A stretch of 64,000 nt of DNA from Erythrobacter sp. Alg231-14 (GCF_900149685.1 NZ_LT702999.1:1426001-1490000), one strand, 5' to 3'; shown: positions 34,566-44,912, counted from the stretch's first letter. The notes: a model not told the origin generated them from the sequence alone. Numbers and translations are program-made.

Positions 34566-35848
34566 CGGGGCAATCCAACACTTCGCCGCGAATGGGCGCT
34601 TCGCCGTTTGGCAGGGGCGCGGTGCTTGCCGTTTTGTTGGTGGGCTTCACCACGTTTATTGCCATGCTCTATTTCATTGGCGCAGGCGACACCGGCGGAA
34701 AAGAGCGCGGCGGCGCAGCGCACGCGGCAGCCAACGGTCTGAACGGGTATTCCGCTTTGGTCGAATTGTTGGAAGCAGAAGGATACGATGTCGAACGTTC
34801 GCGCGGGCGATCGGGGCTGGAAACGAACGGCCTATTGATCCTGACCCCTTCGTCATATGCCGATGCCGAGGAAATTTCTGTTATACTTTCCAATCGGGAG
34901 TATGTCGGCCCGACATTGGTCGTCTTGCCAAAGTGGTTCGCAACCCAGCCAGGCAACGACATTGTCGATGAAGACGCTGAGCGGATGAAGCGCGATTGGG
35001 TGCAATTGCTCGATGCTTCCCCCAGCGCGTGGCCCAGCGATTTGCCTGCGCCATTCACTATCAACCAAGAGATCGATACCTTGAATGAGGATGAGTCCCC
35101 ATTTTATGATGGCTTGCGCACGTCAGGCGAATTGCCAACGCAAACGATCCAATATGCAAATGAGGACTCCAACCACGACCCGATCGTGGCGGATTCGGCC
35201 GGCCATGCTTTGGTCGTCAACGTGGTCGGCACCGAAGGCACAGATTATTACGAGAATGCCCATTGGACGATGTTTGTCGTCGAGCCCGATTTGGTGAACA
35301 ATTACGGTTTGAGCGATCCGCAAAGGGCGGCGACGGCGCTCGCTCTGATACAAGAGGCCGGATACGGCGATACGACCACAATCACTTTTGACATGACGCT
35401 CAATGGCTTTGGCAATTCTGTGAACTTGCTCACTTTGGCGTTTGAGCCCCCGTTTTTGGCCGCGACCCTGTGCTTGATCCTTGCGATGTTGATCATTGGG
35501 TGGCGGGCCTTTTTGCGGTTTGGGCCACCTGTCGCGCCGGGCCAGGAAATAGCTTTTGGCAAAAAGCGGCTGGTCGCCAATGGCGCCGGTTTGATTGTGC
35601 GCGCGCGCCGATTGGGATTGTTGGCTGCGCCCTACACCGCGCTTATCGAAAGACGTTTGGCGCGATCATTGGGCATTGTGCGGCCCGACCCGGAGGCAAT
35701 CGATAGAGCGATGGCCGCCCGCATGCCCGATCAGGAACCCTTTTCAAATTTGGCCGCGCGTCTGCACAACGCCGACAAGCCCATGGATATATTGCGCGCT
35801 GCGCAGGATCTAAGCGCATTGAGCGAGAGCCTGACCGGGAAGAAATGA
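34562..35848 (+). CDS. DUF4350 domain membrane protein
   Basis: A 428-residue protein with an N-terminal membrane helix (about 20-40), a large extracytoplasmic domain with the DUF4350-type beginning ([20 protein letters not shown]) and a second membrane helix near 300-322 ([20 protein letters not shown]), followed by a cytoplasmic helical tail. The family is a Rossmann-like domain of unknown function found in MoxR operons. It is coupled to the DUF4129 gene by a 4-nt overlap. Confidence 0.72.
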   Translation: MTGQSNTSPRMGASPFGRGAVLAVLLVGFTTFIAMLYFIGAGDTGGKERGGAAHAAANGLNGYSALVELLEAEGYDVERSRGRSGLETNGLLILTPSSYADAEEISVILSNREYVGPTLVVLPKWFATQPGNDIVDEDAERMKRDWVQLLDASPSAWPSDLPAPFTINQEIDTLNEDESPFYDGLRTSGELPTQTIQYANEDSNHDPIVADSAGHALVVNVVGTEGTDYYENAHWTMFVVEPDLVNNYGLSDPQRAATALALIQEAGYGDTTTITFDMTLNGFGNSVNLLTLAFEPPFLAATLCLILAMLIIGWRAFLRFGPPVAPGQEIAFGKKRLVANGAGLIVRARRLGLLAAPYTALIERRLARSLGIVRPDPEAIDRAMAARMPDQEPFSNLAARLHNADKPMDILRAAQDLSALSESLTGKK

Positions 35849-35909
35849 TCATGATGACATCCGCTGCGACACCAACAAACATGACGAGAACGACAGGGAA
35901 ATCTGCGAA

Positions 35910-36965
35910 ATGACCACCGATCCAGCCAATCCGACGCCATCGAACGGCGGTATCGTTCAACCCGAAACCGGCTCAGGCAATGCCAATTTGGCGGGTCAAG
36001 AAATTGGCATGACCCTTGGCGAAGTGCGCAGCCTCGCCGACGCGATCCGGGCCGAAGTTGCAAAGGCGGTTGTCGGACAAGATGCCTTGATCGATCAATT
36101 GCTGGTTGCTTTGATTAGCCAAGGGCACGTCCTACTCGAAGGGCCTCCGGGCACAGCGAAAACATTCTTGTCTCAAGCATTTTCGACGGCCTTGGGCCTC
36201 GATTATGGGCGCATCCAATTCACACCCGATCTGTTACCCGGCGACATTTTGGGATCGAACCTGTTCAACTTTCAAACGAGTGAATTCACTCTCACGCGCG
36301 GGCCGATATTTTGTGAATTGTTGCTCGCGGATGAGATCAACCGGACCCCGCCAAAAACCCAAGCAGCTTTGTTGGAAGCCATGCAGGAGCGGCGCGTCAC
36401 ACTGGACGGGGAAACCCACGAATTGCCACCGCGCTTCATGGTGGTGGCCACGCAAAACCCAATTGAGAACCAAGGCGTCTACCCGTTGCCTGAGGCTCAG
36501 CTTGACCGGTTCTTGTTCAAGCTTTTGGTCCCCTATCCCGATGAAATGGAAGAAACACGCATTGTCGCCAGCTATGGGTCAAAGCAAGGGCCGCAACGCC
36601 CTGCTGATTTGGGTGTGAGCGCAGTGGCGAGCGCCCAAACACTCGCCGCAGCAAGCGCCGCGCTTGATCACGTGACAGTGGCCGATGAAATCACGCAATA
36701 TGTCGTGCGATTGGTGCGCGCGACACGCGAACACGCCGAACTGGCCGTGGGCGCATCGCCGCGTGCCGCTGTAATGCTTGCCAACGCTGCGCGCGCGCGC
36801 GCAGCGTTGGAAGGGCGCGCCTATGCAATTCCCGACGATGTCAAAGCGCTTGCAGTGCCGGTGTTGAGACACCGTCTAACGCTAAGCCCGGCCGCGGAGA
36901 TTGAAGGGCGGGACATTGAAGCATTGGTGGCCGAACTGATCGAAGCGACAGAGGCACCTCGGTAA
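35910..36965 (+). CDS. MoxR-family AAA+ ATPase
   Basis: A 351-residue MoxR ATPase. Walker [11 protein letters not shown], Walker [22 protein letters not shown], sensor [22 protein letters not shown] and the C-terminal lid are all present, after a Gly/Asn-rich N-terminus of about 35 residues. MoxR proteins act as chaperones for partners carrying vWA-like domains; DUF58 encoded next door is the usual one. The start at 35910 is preceded by AGGGA; 61 nt separate it from DUF4350. Confidence 0.92.
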   Translation: MTTDPANPTPSNGGIVQPETGSGNANLAGQEIGMTLGEVRSLADAIRAEVAKAVVGQDALIDQLLVALISQGHVLLEGPPGTAKTFLSQAFSTALGLDYGRIQFTPDLLPGDILGSNLFNFQTSEFTLTRGPIFCELLLADEINRTPPKTQAALLEAMQERRVTLDGETHELPPRFMVVATQNPIENQGVYPLPEAQLDRFLFKLLVPYPDEMEETRIVASYGSKQGPQRPADLGVSAVASAQTLAAASAALDHVTVADEITQYVVRLVRATREHAELAVGASPRAAVMLANAARARAALEGRAYAIPDDVKALAVPVLRHRLTLSPAAEIEGRDIEALVAELIEATEAPR

Positions 36966-36980
36966 AGCACCGCAACTCCT

Positions 36981-38321
36981 ATGGCCCTTCCCCGCCCCAA
37001 CCTTCCTTTGGTCCCAACCGAACGCGCCGCTTGGACAATCGCAGCCTTTGCGCCGATTGCGATCGTGATTGCCGCTGCGTCGCCCCAATTGTGGGTGATT
37101 GCGCCGATGGCCGCGACTGCTTTGGTGGTGCTGATTGTGTTGGATGGTTTGCTCGCGGGATCATGCCAAGAATGGCAAGTGATTGTTCCCGCCGACACCG
37201 AAGTGGGTCAAGACACCGCGCTCGACGTGCATGCTCGGTTCACCCGTCGCTTAATCAGCGGACCCAAGGCCGCTTTGGAAGTCGACACACGCCTCGCACC
37301 CAGCGGCCGGGTGACCATTGCGCTTTCCCGAGATTCCGAAACTGGCGACTACAGCGGCACTGTCGACGTTCAACCGGAACGAAGAGGAACCGGAGCGATC
37401 GTGCATGCCTGGCTGCGTTGGTCCGGGCCACTGGGCCTTGGCGCGCGTCAGACTCAGCGTTCCTTGGAATCGGCAGTCCGCGTTTGGCCCGATTTGTCCC
37501 CCGTGCGATCCAAAGAATTGCAGACATTCATGCGCGACGCGCAGAACGGATTGATCGCTCGACGCATTCGCGGGGAAGGCACGCAATTTGAGGCTTTGAC
37601 CGAATATCAGCCGGGCATGGATCGCCGCAAAATCGATTGGAAGGCCAGCGCCCGACACGTCCACCTCTACGCACGTGAGAACGAAAGCGAACGCAACAAT
37701 CAAATCGTCTTTGCGTTTGATTGCGGTCAGGCCATGTGCGAACCGGTTGACGGAATGCCGCGCATCGACAGGGCTGTCTCAGCCGCACTGACATGCTCCT
37801 ATGTCGCGTTGAAAGGGGGAGATCGGGTCTCGCTGTTCGGCTTTGCCCAACGCCCACAGGTTTTGACCCCGTTCGTGAACGATTCCAGAGCGTTCCATCG
37901 TCTGCAAAGCGCCGCAGCGGCGTTGGATTACGACGCCGCTGAACCAAACTTCACTCTGGCTTTGGCGACGTTGACCGCGAAATTGAAACGCCGATCACTC
38001 ATCGTTCTTTTCTCTGATTTCACCGACCCAACCGCGGCCGAGATGATGATCGAAAGCATCGGTCGGTTGGTCAGCAAGCACCTCGTATTGTTTGTGACCA
38101 TCGCCGATAGCGATCTAGAGACTTTCATCGATCAAGAGCCCGATGACATCGCCACTTTGGCGCGCAGCGTGACCGCCGATACATTGCTGACGCAGCGCAG
38201 TGTCGTCCTGCAACGGTTGCGACGGATGGGAGTGGATGTGGTTGAAGCGCCGTATGACCAAATCGGATATCAATTGATCGATCGATATTTCATGATCAAG
38301 AACAGCGAGGCAATCGGATGA
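36981..38321 (+). CDS. DUF58 domain-containing protein
   Basis: A 446-residue protein with two N-terminal membrane segments (about 16-30 and 38-56), a beta-rich region, and a DUF58/vWA-like C-terminal domain beginning at GEGTQFEALTEYQPGMDRRK and IDWKASARH, then FAFDCGQAMCEPVDG (modified metal-site motif). It is the classic partner of MoxR ATPases. Start 16 nt after moxR; end overlaps the next gene by 4 nt. Confidence 0.88.
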   Translation: MALPRPNLPLVPTERAAWTIAAFAPIAIVIAAASPQLWVIAPMAATALVVLIVLDGLLAGSCQEWQVIVPADTEVGQDTALDVHARFTRRLISGPKAALEVDTRLAPSGRVTIALSRDSETGDYSGTVDVQPERRGTGAIVHAWLRWSGPLGLGARQTQRSLESAVRVWPDLSPVRSKELQTFMRDAQNGLIARRIRGEGTQFEALTEYQPGMDRRKIDWKASARHVHLYARENESERNNQIVFAFDCGQAMCEPVDGMPRIDRAVSAALTCSYVALKGGDRVSLFGFAQRPQVLTPFVNDSRAFHRLQSAAAALDYDAAEPNFTLALATLTAKLKRRSLIVLFSDFTDPTAAEMMIESIGRLVSKHLVLFVTIADSDLETFIDQEPDDIATLARSVTADTLLTQRSVVLQRLRRMGVDVVEAPYDQIGYQLIDRYFMIKNSEAIG

Positions 38322-39397
38322 ACACGCCCGCCGTTGGATCGTGGCTTGGCCCGGCAGCAATGTCCGCACCCACCGATATTGAAAGCGCTGCATTGCGTTC
38401 GGACCGTTTCCGGTTGGAACGCGAAGGCGATTGGACGCGGCTCGAGGAAATCGTCGTGTCGATGGAAAAAGGCGGACTGCGGCGGGTTGACGATGATGAC
38501 TTGCTTGCGCTGCCCACATTGTATCGCACCGCCGCATCCAGCCTTTCGGTTGCGAGAGAGACGAGCCTTGATGCCGCGACGCTAAACTATCTTGAAAGTC
38601 TAGTTCAGCGAGCATGGTTCCAGGTGTATGGCCCCCGCAAAGGGTTCTTCAGCTGGTTTAGAGAATTTCTGTTTGGCGGGTGGAGTCGGGCCGTTCGCGA
38701 AATCTGGCTCGACATTTGTATTGCCCTGTTTGTGATGGTCGCGGGTGCGATCGTGGGTTGGTTGTTGGTGGTTCAGGACACCGATTGGTATTACCGGCTT
38801 GTGTCCATTCAGATGGCAGACACTCGTGTGCCCGGCGCCAGCAAAGATGCGTTGCTCGAAACGTTGGAAGTAACCGAGAACGCCGATGGTCTATCGACAT
38901 TCGCAGCGTCCCTTTTCAGCAACAATGCAGGCGTGTGCATCTTGGCGTTTGCGCTCGGCTTTGCCTTTGGGGTGCCGTCTCTCATGCTGCTCGTGCACAA
39001 TATGGCGATGCTGGGCGCGATGTTGTGGCTGTTTGCAGAAGCCGGTTTGATCACGGAATTTTCCGCGTGGTTGAGCGTGCACGGAACGACCGAGTTGTTT
39101 GGCATTTTGTTGGCCGGTGCGGCGGGATTGCACATTGGACGTTCGATGGCTTTTCCCGGGGATCGTTCCGTTTTGGAAGCGGCATCGGAAAGCGGCAGAC
39201 GCAGCGCGGTCGTTATGGTGGGCGTGGTCATCATGATGGTGATCGCCGCCTTGCTAGAGGCATTCCCAAGGCAATTGGTCGAAGGCGCCCAGAGCCGGTT
39301 TATCATCGGCGGATCTTTCTTGGCGTTTTGGCTTGCCTATTTCTTCCTCTATTTCCCGCAAAGGCTTAAAGGCGGACCGGCGGAGCAAGACGCATGA
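38318..39397 (+). CDS. Stage II sporulation protein M-like (SpoIIM) membrane protein
   Basis: A 359-residue protein. An N-terminal soluble helical part (about 1-120) is followed by about five membrane segments from about 135 onwards, with the NNAGVCILAFALGFAFGVPS and LSVHGTTELFGILLAGAAGL segments typical of the SpoIIM/DUF95 family. In non-sporulating bacteria it travels with MoxR, DUF58 and RDD genes; function unknown. It overlaps both neighbours by 4 nt. Confidence 0.82.
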   Translation: MNTPAVGSWLGPAAMSAPTDIESAALRSDRFRLEREGDWTRLEEIVVSMEKGGLRRVDDDDLLALPTLYRTAASSLSVARETSLDAATLNYLESLVQRAWFQVYGPRKGFFSWFREFLFGGWSRAVREIWLDICIALFVMVAGAIVGWLLVVQDTDWYYRLVSIQMADTRVPGASKDALLETLEVTENADGLSTFAASLFSNNAGVCILAFALGFAFGVPSLMLLVHNMAMLGAMLWLFAEAGLITEFSAWLSVHGTTELFGILLAGAAGLHIGRSMAFPGDRSVLEAASESGRRSAVVMVGVVIMMVIAALLEAFPRQLVEGAQSRFIIGGSFLAFWLAYFFLYFPQRLKGGPAEQDA

Positions 39398-40326
39398 GCG
39401 GAGCCGCCCCGTCCGATTTGGCATTCCGACGCGCACGGACATTGATCACTCCAGAGGGTATTCCCCTCCCAGTGACTGTGGCATCGCGCGGCTCACGGTT
39501 GGGCGCGTTGATCCTTGATATAATGATCCTGGCTGCGGGTCAGATCGCCATCCTGTTGTTCCTGCTCTTCGCATTTGGCGGTGTGTTGGAAGAAATGGAG
39601 GCGTCACCCGATGACCGTATTTCAGGCGCCGCAGAGTTCTTGGTCATCATCATCATCTTGTTCGTCTTTGTGGCCCGATACGGATATTTTTTGAGCCTTG
39701 AACTGGGACCGCGCGGGGCGACCTTGGGGAAACGCGCGCTGGGCATTCGGGTCGCCGCGCGCAAAGGCGGTCGGCTAACCCCAGAAGCCATTGTCGCGCG
39801 CAATTTGCTGCGCGATATTGAACTGTTCTTTCCATTGACTTTCATCATGGTCACCACGTTTTCCAGCATCGCCAACGTTGATGCGGGCGGGGCAACTTGG
39901 GCCGCGCTTCTATGGTTCATGATCTTCATGGCCTTCCCGTTTTTTAACAAAGACGCGTTGCGCGCGGGCGATGTGATTGCGGGGACATGGGTGGTTGAGG
40001 CACCGCGCACAAAACTGGCGGAGGCTCTGTCCACGCATGGCGCGGCGGTCGAAGGGTCCAGCGAAGTGACCGGGGCACAATACCAGTTCGGCGAAGATGA
40101 ATTGGCCGTCTATGGTGAACATGAATTGCAGACGCTTGAGCGGATGCTGCGCGACGCACAGCCCGATGCGCTTGCCGCGGTTCACGATACGATTTGCCGC
40201 AAAATTGGTTGGGATCCGGGCGCTGGCGATGAACGCGCGTTTCTAGAGGCGTTCTACGCGCAATTGCGCGCCAAACTCGAAGGGGACATGCGGTTCGGCA
40301 AGCGCAAGGCCGACAAATTTTCATGA
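39394..40326 (+). CDS. RDD family membrane protein
   Basis: A 310-residue protein with an RDD domain (about 30-205): SRGSRLGALILDIMILAAGQ (Arg-Asp-like start), GATLGKRALGIRVAARKG, three to four membrane segments, and a cytoplasmic C-terminal part of about 100 residues. Some RDD proteins are ion antiporters or help membrane complexes; role here is unknown. It overlaps the SpoIIM-like gene and the beta-lactamase gene by 4 nt each. Confidence 0.82.
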   Translation: MSGAAPSDLAFRRARTLITPEGIPLPVTVASRGSRLGALILDIMILAAGQIAILLFLLFAFGGVLEEMEASPDDRISGAAEFLVIIIILFVFVARYGYFLSLELGPRGATLGKRALGIRVAARKGGRLTPEAIVARNLLRDIELFFPLTFIMVTTFSSIANVDAGGATWAALLWFMIFMAFPFFNKDALRAGDVIAGTWVVEAPRTKLAEALSTHGAAVEGSSEVTGAQYQFGEDELAVYGEHELQTLERMLRDAQPDALAAVHDTICRKIGWDPGAGDERAFLEAFYAQLRAKLEGDMRFGKRKADKFS

Positions 40327-41261
40327 CCTACAATCGGCGCTCAATCCTAAGCAGTGGGTTGATATCCCTGGTCGCCTTAGGTGGCACGCTGGGGTTGAGC
40401 GGCTGCATTCCACCCGATCAAAGCCCGGCAGGCCGTTTTGTTGCGATGCTGCGAATTATCGAAGCACAGATGGGCGGCGCCTTAGGGGTGGAATTGTTCG
40501 ACACGCAAACGGGATTATCGATCGGATTGAACAGCGGAATGCGGTTTGGACACTGCTCCTCGTTTAAGCTCTCGCTCGCGGCTTTGGTGTTGGCTCGCAA
40601 TGCTGCCGGTGCGGATGATGCGGATCGGATCGTGACATGGGAAGAAAGCGATCTGATGTTCGTTTCCCCCTTCACAACCGAGCGTTTGAACGAAGGGGCA
40701 AGTTTGCGCGAATTGGCGGAATTCACTCAGAAATATTCCGACAACGCCGCCGCCAACATCCTTCTTAGAGAAGTGGGCGGCCCAGCGGCGCTGACCGCTT
40801 TTTGGCGATCAATCGGTGATGGCACCAGCCGCCTCGATCGGATTGAGCCGCATCTCAACAATGTCCCATCTACCGAGATCCGCGACACGACAACTCCATC
40901 CGTTATGGCCCGCACCGTCGCAAAACTCATCTACGGCGATGTCCTGCCAGATGCAGAGAAAGCGACGCTGCGCCAATGGATGGTCGACACATCAACCGGC
41001 ACCCGCCGTGTCCGCGCCGGATTGCCAGGCGATTGGCGCGCAGGCGATAAAACCGGCACATCGATTTGGCCGGGCATGGGCAGCCTATATGTCGACATTG
41101 GCTTTGTTGAAAACCCATCCCGCGGCCCAATAACATTCGCCACCTATCTACGCATGCCCAATGAAAGCGATGGTATCGATCCCGCAGCCGAAGCCGCCCT
41201 TGCCCAAGTGGGCGAAGTCTTGACCAAATTTGCCGAAGAACCGGGCATGTTTCCAATTTAG
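40323..41261 (+). CDS. Class A beta-lactamase, predicted lipoprotein
   Basis: A 312-residue serine beta-lactamase. The N-terminus has a twin Arg (R5-R6), a hydrophobic core and a lipobox with C28 (LSGC), so it is probably a lipoprotein and possibly Tat-exported. All class A motifs are intact: nucleophile S79-SF-K82, S139-D140-N141, E175 with LN179 in the omega loop (LDRIEPHLN, then EIRDTTTP) and K243-T-G245. A cysteine precedes the nucleophile (HCSSFK), as in carbapenem-hydrolysing class A enzymes, but the partner Cys at the position after KTGT is Ser, so the stabilising disulfide is absent. Its ATG overlaps the RDD stop by 4 nt, placing it last in the MoxR operon. Confidence 0.92.
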   Translation: MTYNRRSILSSGLISLVALGGTLGLSGCIPPDQSPAGRFVAMLRIIEAQMGGALGVELFDTQTGLSIGLNSGMRFGHCSSFKLSLAALVLARNAAGADDADRIVTWEESDLMFVSPFTTERLNEGASLRELAEFTQKYSDNAAANILLREVGGPAALTAFWRSIGDGTSRLDRIEPHLNNVPSTEIRDTTTPSVMARTVAKLIYGDVLPDAEKATLRQWMVDTSTGTRRVRAGLPGDWRAGDKTGTSIWPGMGSLYVDIGFVENPSRGPITFATYLRMPNESDGIDPAAEAALAQVGEVLTKFAEEPGMFPI

Positions 41262-41316
41262 TGGCAATCTGCTACTTATCCTCAAAGGGGTCGATGGAGG
41301 CATTTGGGCGAGGGAT

Positions 41317-41511
41317 ATGGAACGTTTACTCAAGACCATTGCGGGCAGCTTGCCGCTCATATTCGCCTTTGCCTTTCTGGTGCCGGTGATTGATCAAGGG
41401 ATGCAGGCCGCGCAGGTCTCCGCTCCATTCGGCCTAACGACTTTGACAACAGCGATTTTGATCGGCGGCGGTTGGGGCGTGTTCGCTCTTCTTAAAGGGA
41501 GGTGGGTGTGA
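41317..41511 (+). CDS. Small two-helix membrane protein
   Basis: A 64-residue hydrophobic protein with two membrane segments (about 8-25 and 38-58). The ATG at 41317 is preceded by GAGGG. No family is recognised. Its stop overlaps the GTG start of the following desaturase-like gene by 4 nt (GTGA), with GGGAGG serving the latter, so the two are probably coexpressed. Confidence 0.6.
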   Translation: MERLLKTIAGSLPLIFAFAFLVPVIDQGMQAAQVSAPFGLTTLTTAILIGGGWGVFALLKGRWV

Positions 41512-42395
41512 CTATCCAATCAACGATCCTTCCCGATGATCTTTCATCCCTTTCCGATGCGGAATTGCGCAAACTTGAAAATGCCGTTGCCCGAAAACAT
41601 TCGGGCATGGTCCCATGGCTCGCGGTGATCTGGGCGTTTGGCAATCTGGCGGTTTGGCTATCGCTGTGGCCTTTGGTTTTTTCCGGCCTTTTGCCGCTTT
41701 GGGCGGCTTTTCCGATCGCGACCGTCAACATGGCCTTGGTTTATCTACCCACCCATGAGGCGCAGCATGACATCATTGGTCGGCCCGGCACGCGTCTAAG
41801 GTGGCTCAATGAAATGGTAGGTCACGCGACCAGTTGGATGATGTTAATGCCTTTCCAAGTGTTGAGGATCACCCATCTTGATCACCATCGGCACACCAAT
41901 GATCCGGAAAAAGATGTCGACATCACCAGCATGGCACCCGGTCCATGGAGCGCAATATGGTACGCAATCCAAGGCCGCCAACCCCGAGCAAAACGGAACG
42001 AAGATTACAGCGCCGCTGTGATACGCGCCGGGCGCCCTGAATTGCTCCTATTGGCGTTGGCCTATCGGTTGGGCTTTATCGTCATCCTTGGCGCTCTTGC
42101 CTGGAATGGATATGCGCTGGAGGCGTTGTTCCTGTGGTGGTTGCCCTATCAGATCGCGATGACATACCTCGTGTTCTTCCTGTCATGGGCACCCCACCAT
42201 CCCGGATCGCATCAAACGCGTTACACAAACACGCGCAGCTGGCGTTCCAAGGTTGGAAACATCGGATCCATGGGGATGCAGTTCCACATCGTGCATCACT
42301 TACACCCCTACATACCGCTGGACCGGACTCCGGCCGCGTATCACGAAATGCGCCCGATCTTAGAAGCGCGTGGGTGCAGGCTAGGCGAAAATTAA
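41508..42395 (+). CDS. Fatty acid desaturase/hydroxylase superfamily protein
   Basis: A 295-residue di-iron membrane protein. Histidine boxes are HEAQHD, HLDHHRHTN and HIVHHLHPYIP, with four or five membrane segments. The boxes and the LHPYIPLDRTPAAYHEM ending resemble beta-carotene hydroxylase/ketolase relatives as well as lipid desaturases, so the substrate remains open. The start is the GTG at 41508, 5 nt after GGGAGG; the upstream GTG at 41502 is less well spaced. Confidence 0.78.
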   Translation: MTIQSTILPDDLSSLSDAELRKLENAVARKHSGMVPWLAVIWAFGNLAVWLSLWPLVFSGLLPLWAAFPIATVNMALVYLPTHEAQHDIIGRPGTRLRWLNEMVGHATSWMMLMPFQVLRITHLDHHRHTNDPEKDVDITSMAPGPWSAIWYAIQGRQPRAKRNEDYSAAVIRAGRPELLLLALAYRLGFIVILGALAWNGYALEALFLWWLPYQIAMTYLVFFLSWAPHHPGSHQTRYTNTRSWRSKVGNIGSMGMQFHIVHHLHPYIPLDRTPAAYHEMRPILEARGCRLGEN

Positions 42396-42401
42396 GCAGG
42401 C

Positions 42402-43511
42402 CTATTCGTCTGCAAAGATTGCAACCTCATTCACGCCATTGCTGGTCGCGCGCCCACGATACATGCCGCTTGTGTTGAAGCTATAAAGTGCGTGGCCTTC
42501 TGGTGTGACCAGGATGATCCCGCCGTCGCCGCCTAGCTCTTTGACCTCTGCCATGACGTCGTCAGCAACTTCTTGGAATATGTCGACACCCATCGCCAAT
42601 TCGGAGGCATGGACGATGTAAGTGGGGCCGTTCTCATCGTGAGGGACACTCAATTGAGCCTCAAGAGCCTCAACGCGGATTTGATAGCGCAACCGCGTGC
42701 AAATCTCCTGCGCCACACCGACGCGGATAAAGTATTCGCCCCACCCGGTTGCCGACACCGCACAACTGCGATTGTCCGCATAGGTCCCCGCGCCAATCAC
42801 AGGCGCATCGCCAATCCGGCCCCAGCGCTTGCCGGTCATGCCGCCGGTCGATGTGCCTGCTGCCATGTTGCCGTCTTGGTCCAGTGCCACTGCGCCGACA
42901 GTTCCAAATTTATGATCGACGTCCAACGCAGACAATTGCCGCTCACGCATCCGTTCCAACGATCGGCGGCGGGCTTCGGTCGCAAACCATTCGGGCGGCG
43001 TCACGTCGAAACCCTGCTCGCTGGCAAACTGCTCCGCTCCACCTCCCATAAGGAACACATGCGGGCTATTCGTGCGGACCCGATCGGCTAACAATATTGG
43101 ATTGCGCACCGTCGTCACGCCGGTCACCGCCCCGGCGCTGCGGTCACGGCCATCCATGATTGAGGCGTCGAGTTCATTGCGCTCTTCCCATGTAAACACC
43201 GCGCCTCGCCCGGCATTGAACAACGGATTGTCCTCCATCGGTAAGATCGCCGCCTGAATTGCATCCATCGCGCTGCCCCCATCTGCGAGGATTGCTGCGC
43301 CTGCGTCCAACGCCTCTTGCAAAGCCGCTTCGTAAGCGGCGCGCCGCTCGGGTGTCATCCGGTCGCGATCAAGTGTTCCCGCCCCTCCGTGGATCGCAAT
43401 TGACCAAGTCGGCTCTCCATTGTCAGCATTGACGCGCGCAGCAGAAAGACCACCAAGGGACAAGTCAGCCAATGTTAAGGCTGTTAGAACTATTGAAATT
43501 ATGTTACGCAT
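42402..43511 (-). CDS. Isoaspartyl peptidase/L-asparaginase family, secreted
   Basis: A 369-residue Ntn-hydrolase precursor (IaaA/EcAIII type). A signal peptide (about 1-29, IISIVLTALTLADLSLGG) precedes IAIHGGAGTLDRDRM. The autocleavage site and nucleophile Thr are in the GTVGAVALD segment, followed by GMTGKRWGRIGDAPVIGAGT and the substrate-binding region. It should be exported and self-process into two subunits that cleave isoaspartyl dipeptides or asparagine. The open frame to 43601 is longer, but the ATG at 43511 gives a standard signal peptide. It is divergent from the gene at 43641. Confidence 0.9.
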   Translation of the reverse strand: MRNIISIVLTALTLADLSLGGLSAARVNADNGEPTWSIAIHGGAGTLDRDRMTPERRAAYEAALQEALDAGAAILADGGSAMDAIQAAILPMEDNPLFNAGRGAVFTWEERNELDASIMDGRDRSAGAVTGVTTVRNPILLADRVRTNSPHVFLMGGGAEQFASEQGFDVTPPEWFATEARRRSLERMRERQLSALDVDHKFGTVGAVALDQDGNMAAGTSTGGMTGKRWGRIGDAPVIGAGTYADNRSCAVSATGWGEYFIRVGVAQEICTRLRYQIRVEALEAQLSVPHDENGPTYIVHASELAMGVDIFQEVADDVMAEVKELGGDGGIILVTPEGHALYSFNTSGMYRGRATSNGVNEVAIFADE

Positions 43512-43640
43512 AATAGATAGAAAGCCTCTTTGGTTTTTTAACAACGAATGCTTTGGCGCAATAAAATGTAACTTACCAAGATACATTTGAGCCTTGAACA
43601 CTGATAAACTTCATCTTTTCATTAGAACACAGGGGACAAT

Positions 43641-44801
43641 ATGCAAATCGGACGATACTCATTCGACGCCGACCTAGCCATGGCGCTGGGTCAAAAGGCG
43701 CTTTACGCCATTCTCATTCTCGCAGTCACATGGCTGCTCGCGAAGGCCGCGAAGTGGGCCTTTGCAAAAATTGTTGATCGGATTGGCTTTCTTAATCGCG
43801 ACACCGGGACCGGCGAAAGCATCGGCACTTCGTTGGGCAAGATCGTATCGCTCTTGATCTGGTTGTTCGGCCTGCTGGCTATCTTGGATGTTCTGGAATT
43901 GGGCGGCGTTGCCGGACCGATCAACGAACTGCTTGATACAGTGATGGGCTACATCCCCAACCTCGTGGGTGCGGGATTGTTGTTGTTCATCGGGTTGATG
44001 ATCGCTGGCATCGTTCGCGACATTGCGGTTACCGCCATGCGGACGGTCAATCTCGACAAATGGGCCAATCGTGGCGGCGTTGACGAAGTGACCGGCAACA
44101 CCACCATCACCACGACATTGGGCACTATCATCTACGCCTTGATCGCCATTCCTGTCGCCATCGGCGCGTTGGGCGTGTTGAACATCGCGGCGATTTCGGT
44201 CCCTGCAACCGATATGCTTTCGCTTGTCATGGCCGCCATTCCAAACATTATTGCCGCCGGCATTTTGTTGGGCATCGGTTATTTGATCAGCCGCTTTGTA
44301 GTCAGCATCCTTAGCGAAGTTCTCAGTGGATTGGGCATCGATGGCCCGGTTTCTGCGTTGGGCTTGCTTCCTGCAGAGACAAAGGCTTCTGCCGCTCTTG
44401 CACGGATTGCTCAGATCGGGATCATCCTGTTCTTTGCCATCGCAGCGACCAAGATGCTGGGCTTCCCTGAATTGACCGCAATCCTCGACGAAGTGCTCGA
44501 ACTGGGCAGCAGCGTCTTGTTTGGTGCGGTCGTGATCGGCGTTGGCTTTATGATTGCCAACCTGATCGCCAAATTCCTTGGCGGACCAGATGGTAAATCA
44601 ATGGCGGGTACATTGGTGCGTTACGCAGCGATCTTGCTCTTCACCTTTATGGGCCTGCAATTCATGGGCGTCGGTGAAGATATCGTACAAGTCGCATTTA
44701 GCGCGGTCGTAATCGGCCTTGCGGTTGCTGGCTCGTTGGCCTTTGGTCTGGGTGGACGCGATTGGGCAGCCAAGAAACTGGAACAGCTAGACAAGGATTG
44801 A
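43641..44801 (+). CDS. MscS-like membrane protein with conserved TM-helix repeats
   Basis: A 386-residue protein with repeated TM_helix (PF05552-type) units: paired hydrophobic helices joined by the recurrent pattern IPNLVGAGLLLFIGLMIAG (about 110) and IPNIIAAGILLGIGYLIS (about 200), about eight to ten membrane segments in total. These repeats occur in small mechanosensitive-channel-related proteins that lack the MscS beta domain. Channel function is inferred only. It is followed by a GC-rich hairpin at 44843. Confidence 0.78.
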   Translation: MQIGRYSFDADLAMALGQKALYAILILAVTWLLAKAAKWAFAKIVDRIGFLNRDTGTGESIGTSLGKIVSLLIWLFGLLAILDVLELGGVAGPINELLDTVMGYIPNLVGAGLLLFIGLMIAGIVRDIAVTAMRTVNLDKWANRGGVDEVTGNTTITTTLGTIIYALIAIPVAIGALGVLNIAAISVPATDMLSLVMAAIPNIIAAGILLGIGYLISRFVVSILSEVLSGLGIDGPVSALGLLPAETKASAALARIAQIGIILFFAIAATKMLGFPELTAILDEVLELGSSVLFGAVVIGVGFMIANLIAKFLGGPDGKSMAGTLVRYAAILLFTFMGLQFMGVGEDIVQVAFSAVVIGLAVAGSLAFGLGGRDWAAKKLEQLDKD

Positions 44802-44842
44802 TCCATGGGATCATCCGCAGGCTATCCAGTCTGTGAAAGTTC

Positions 44843-44873
44843 GGGGGCGCGGTGGTCATGCCATCGCGCCCCT
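44843..44873 (+). terminator. Possible terminator hairpin
   Basis: GGGGCGCGGTGG and CCATCGCGCCCC pair with one mismatch around TCATG. The following sequence is TGTTACGTTGGG, without a strong T tract, so termination efficiency is uncertain. Confidence 0.5.
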
Positions 44874-44912
44874 GTTACGTTGGGTTCAAAGAAATTTTGG
44901 GAAGGATGACTG

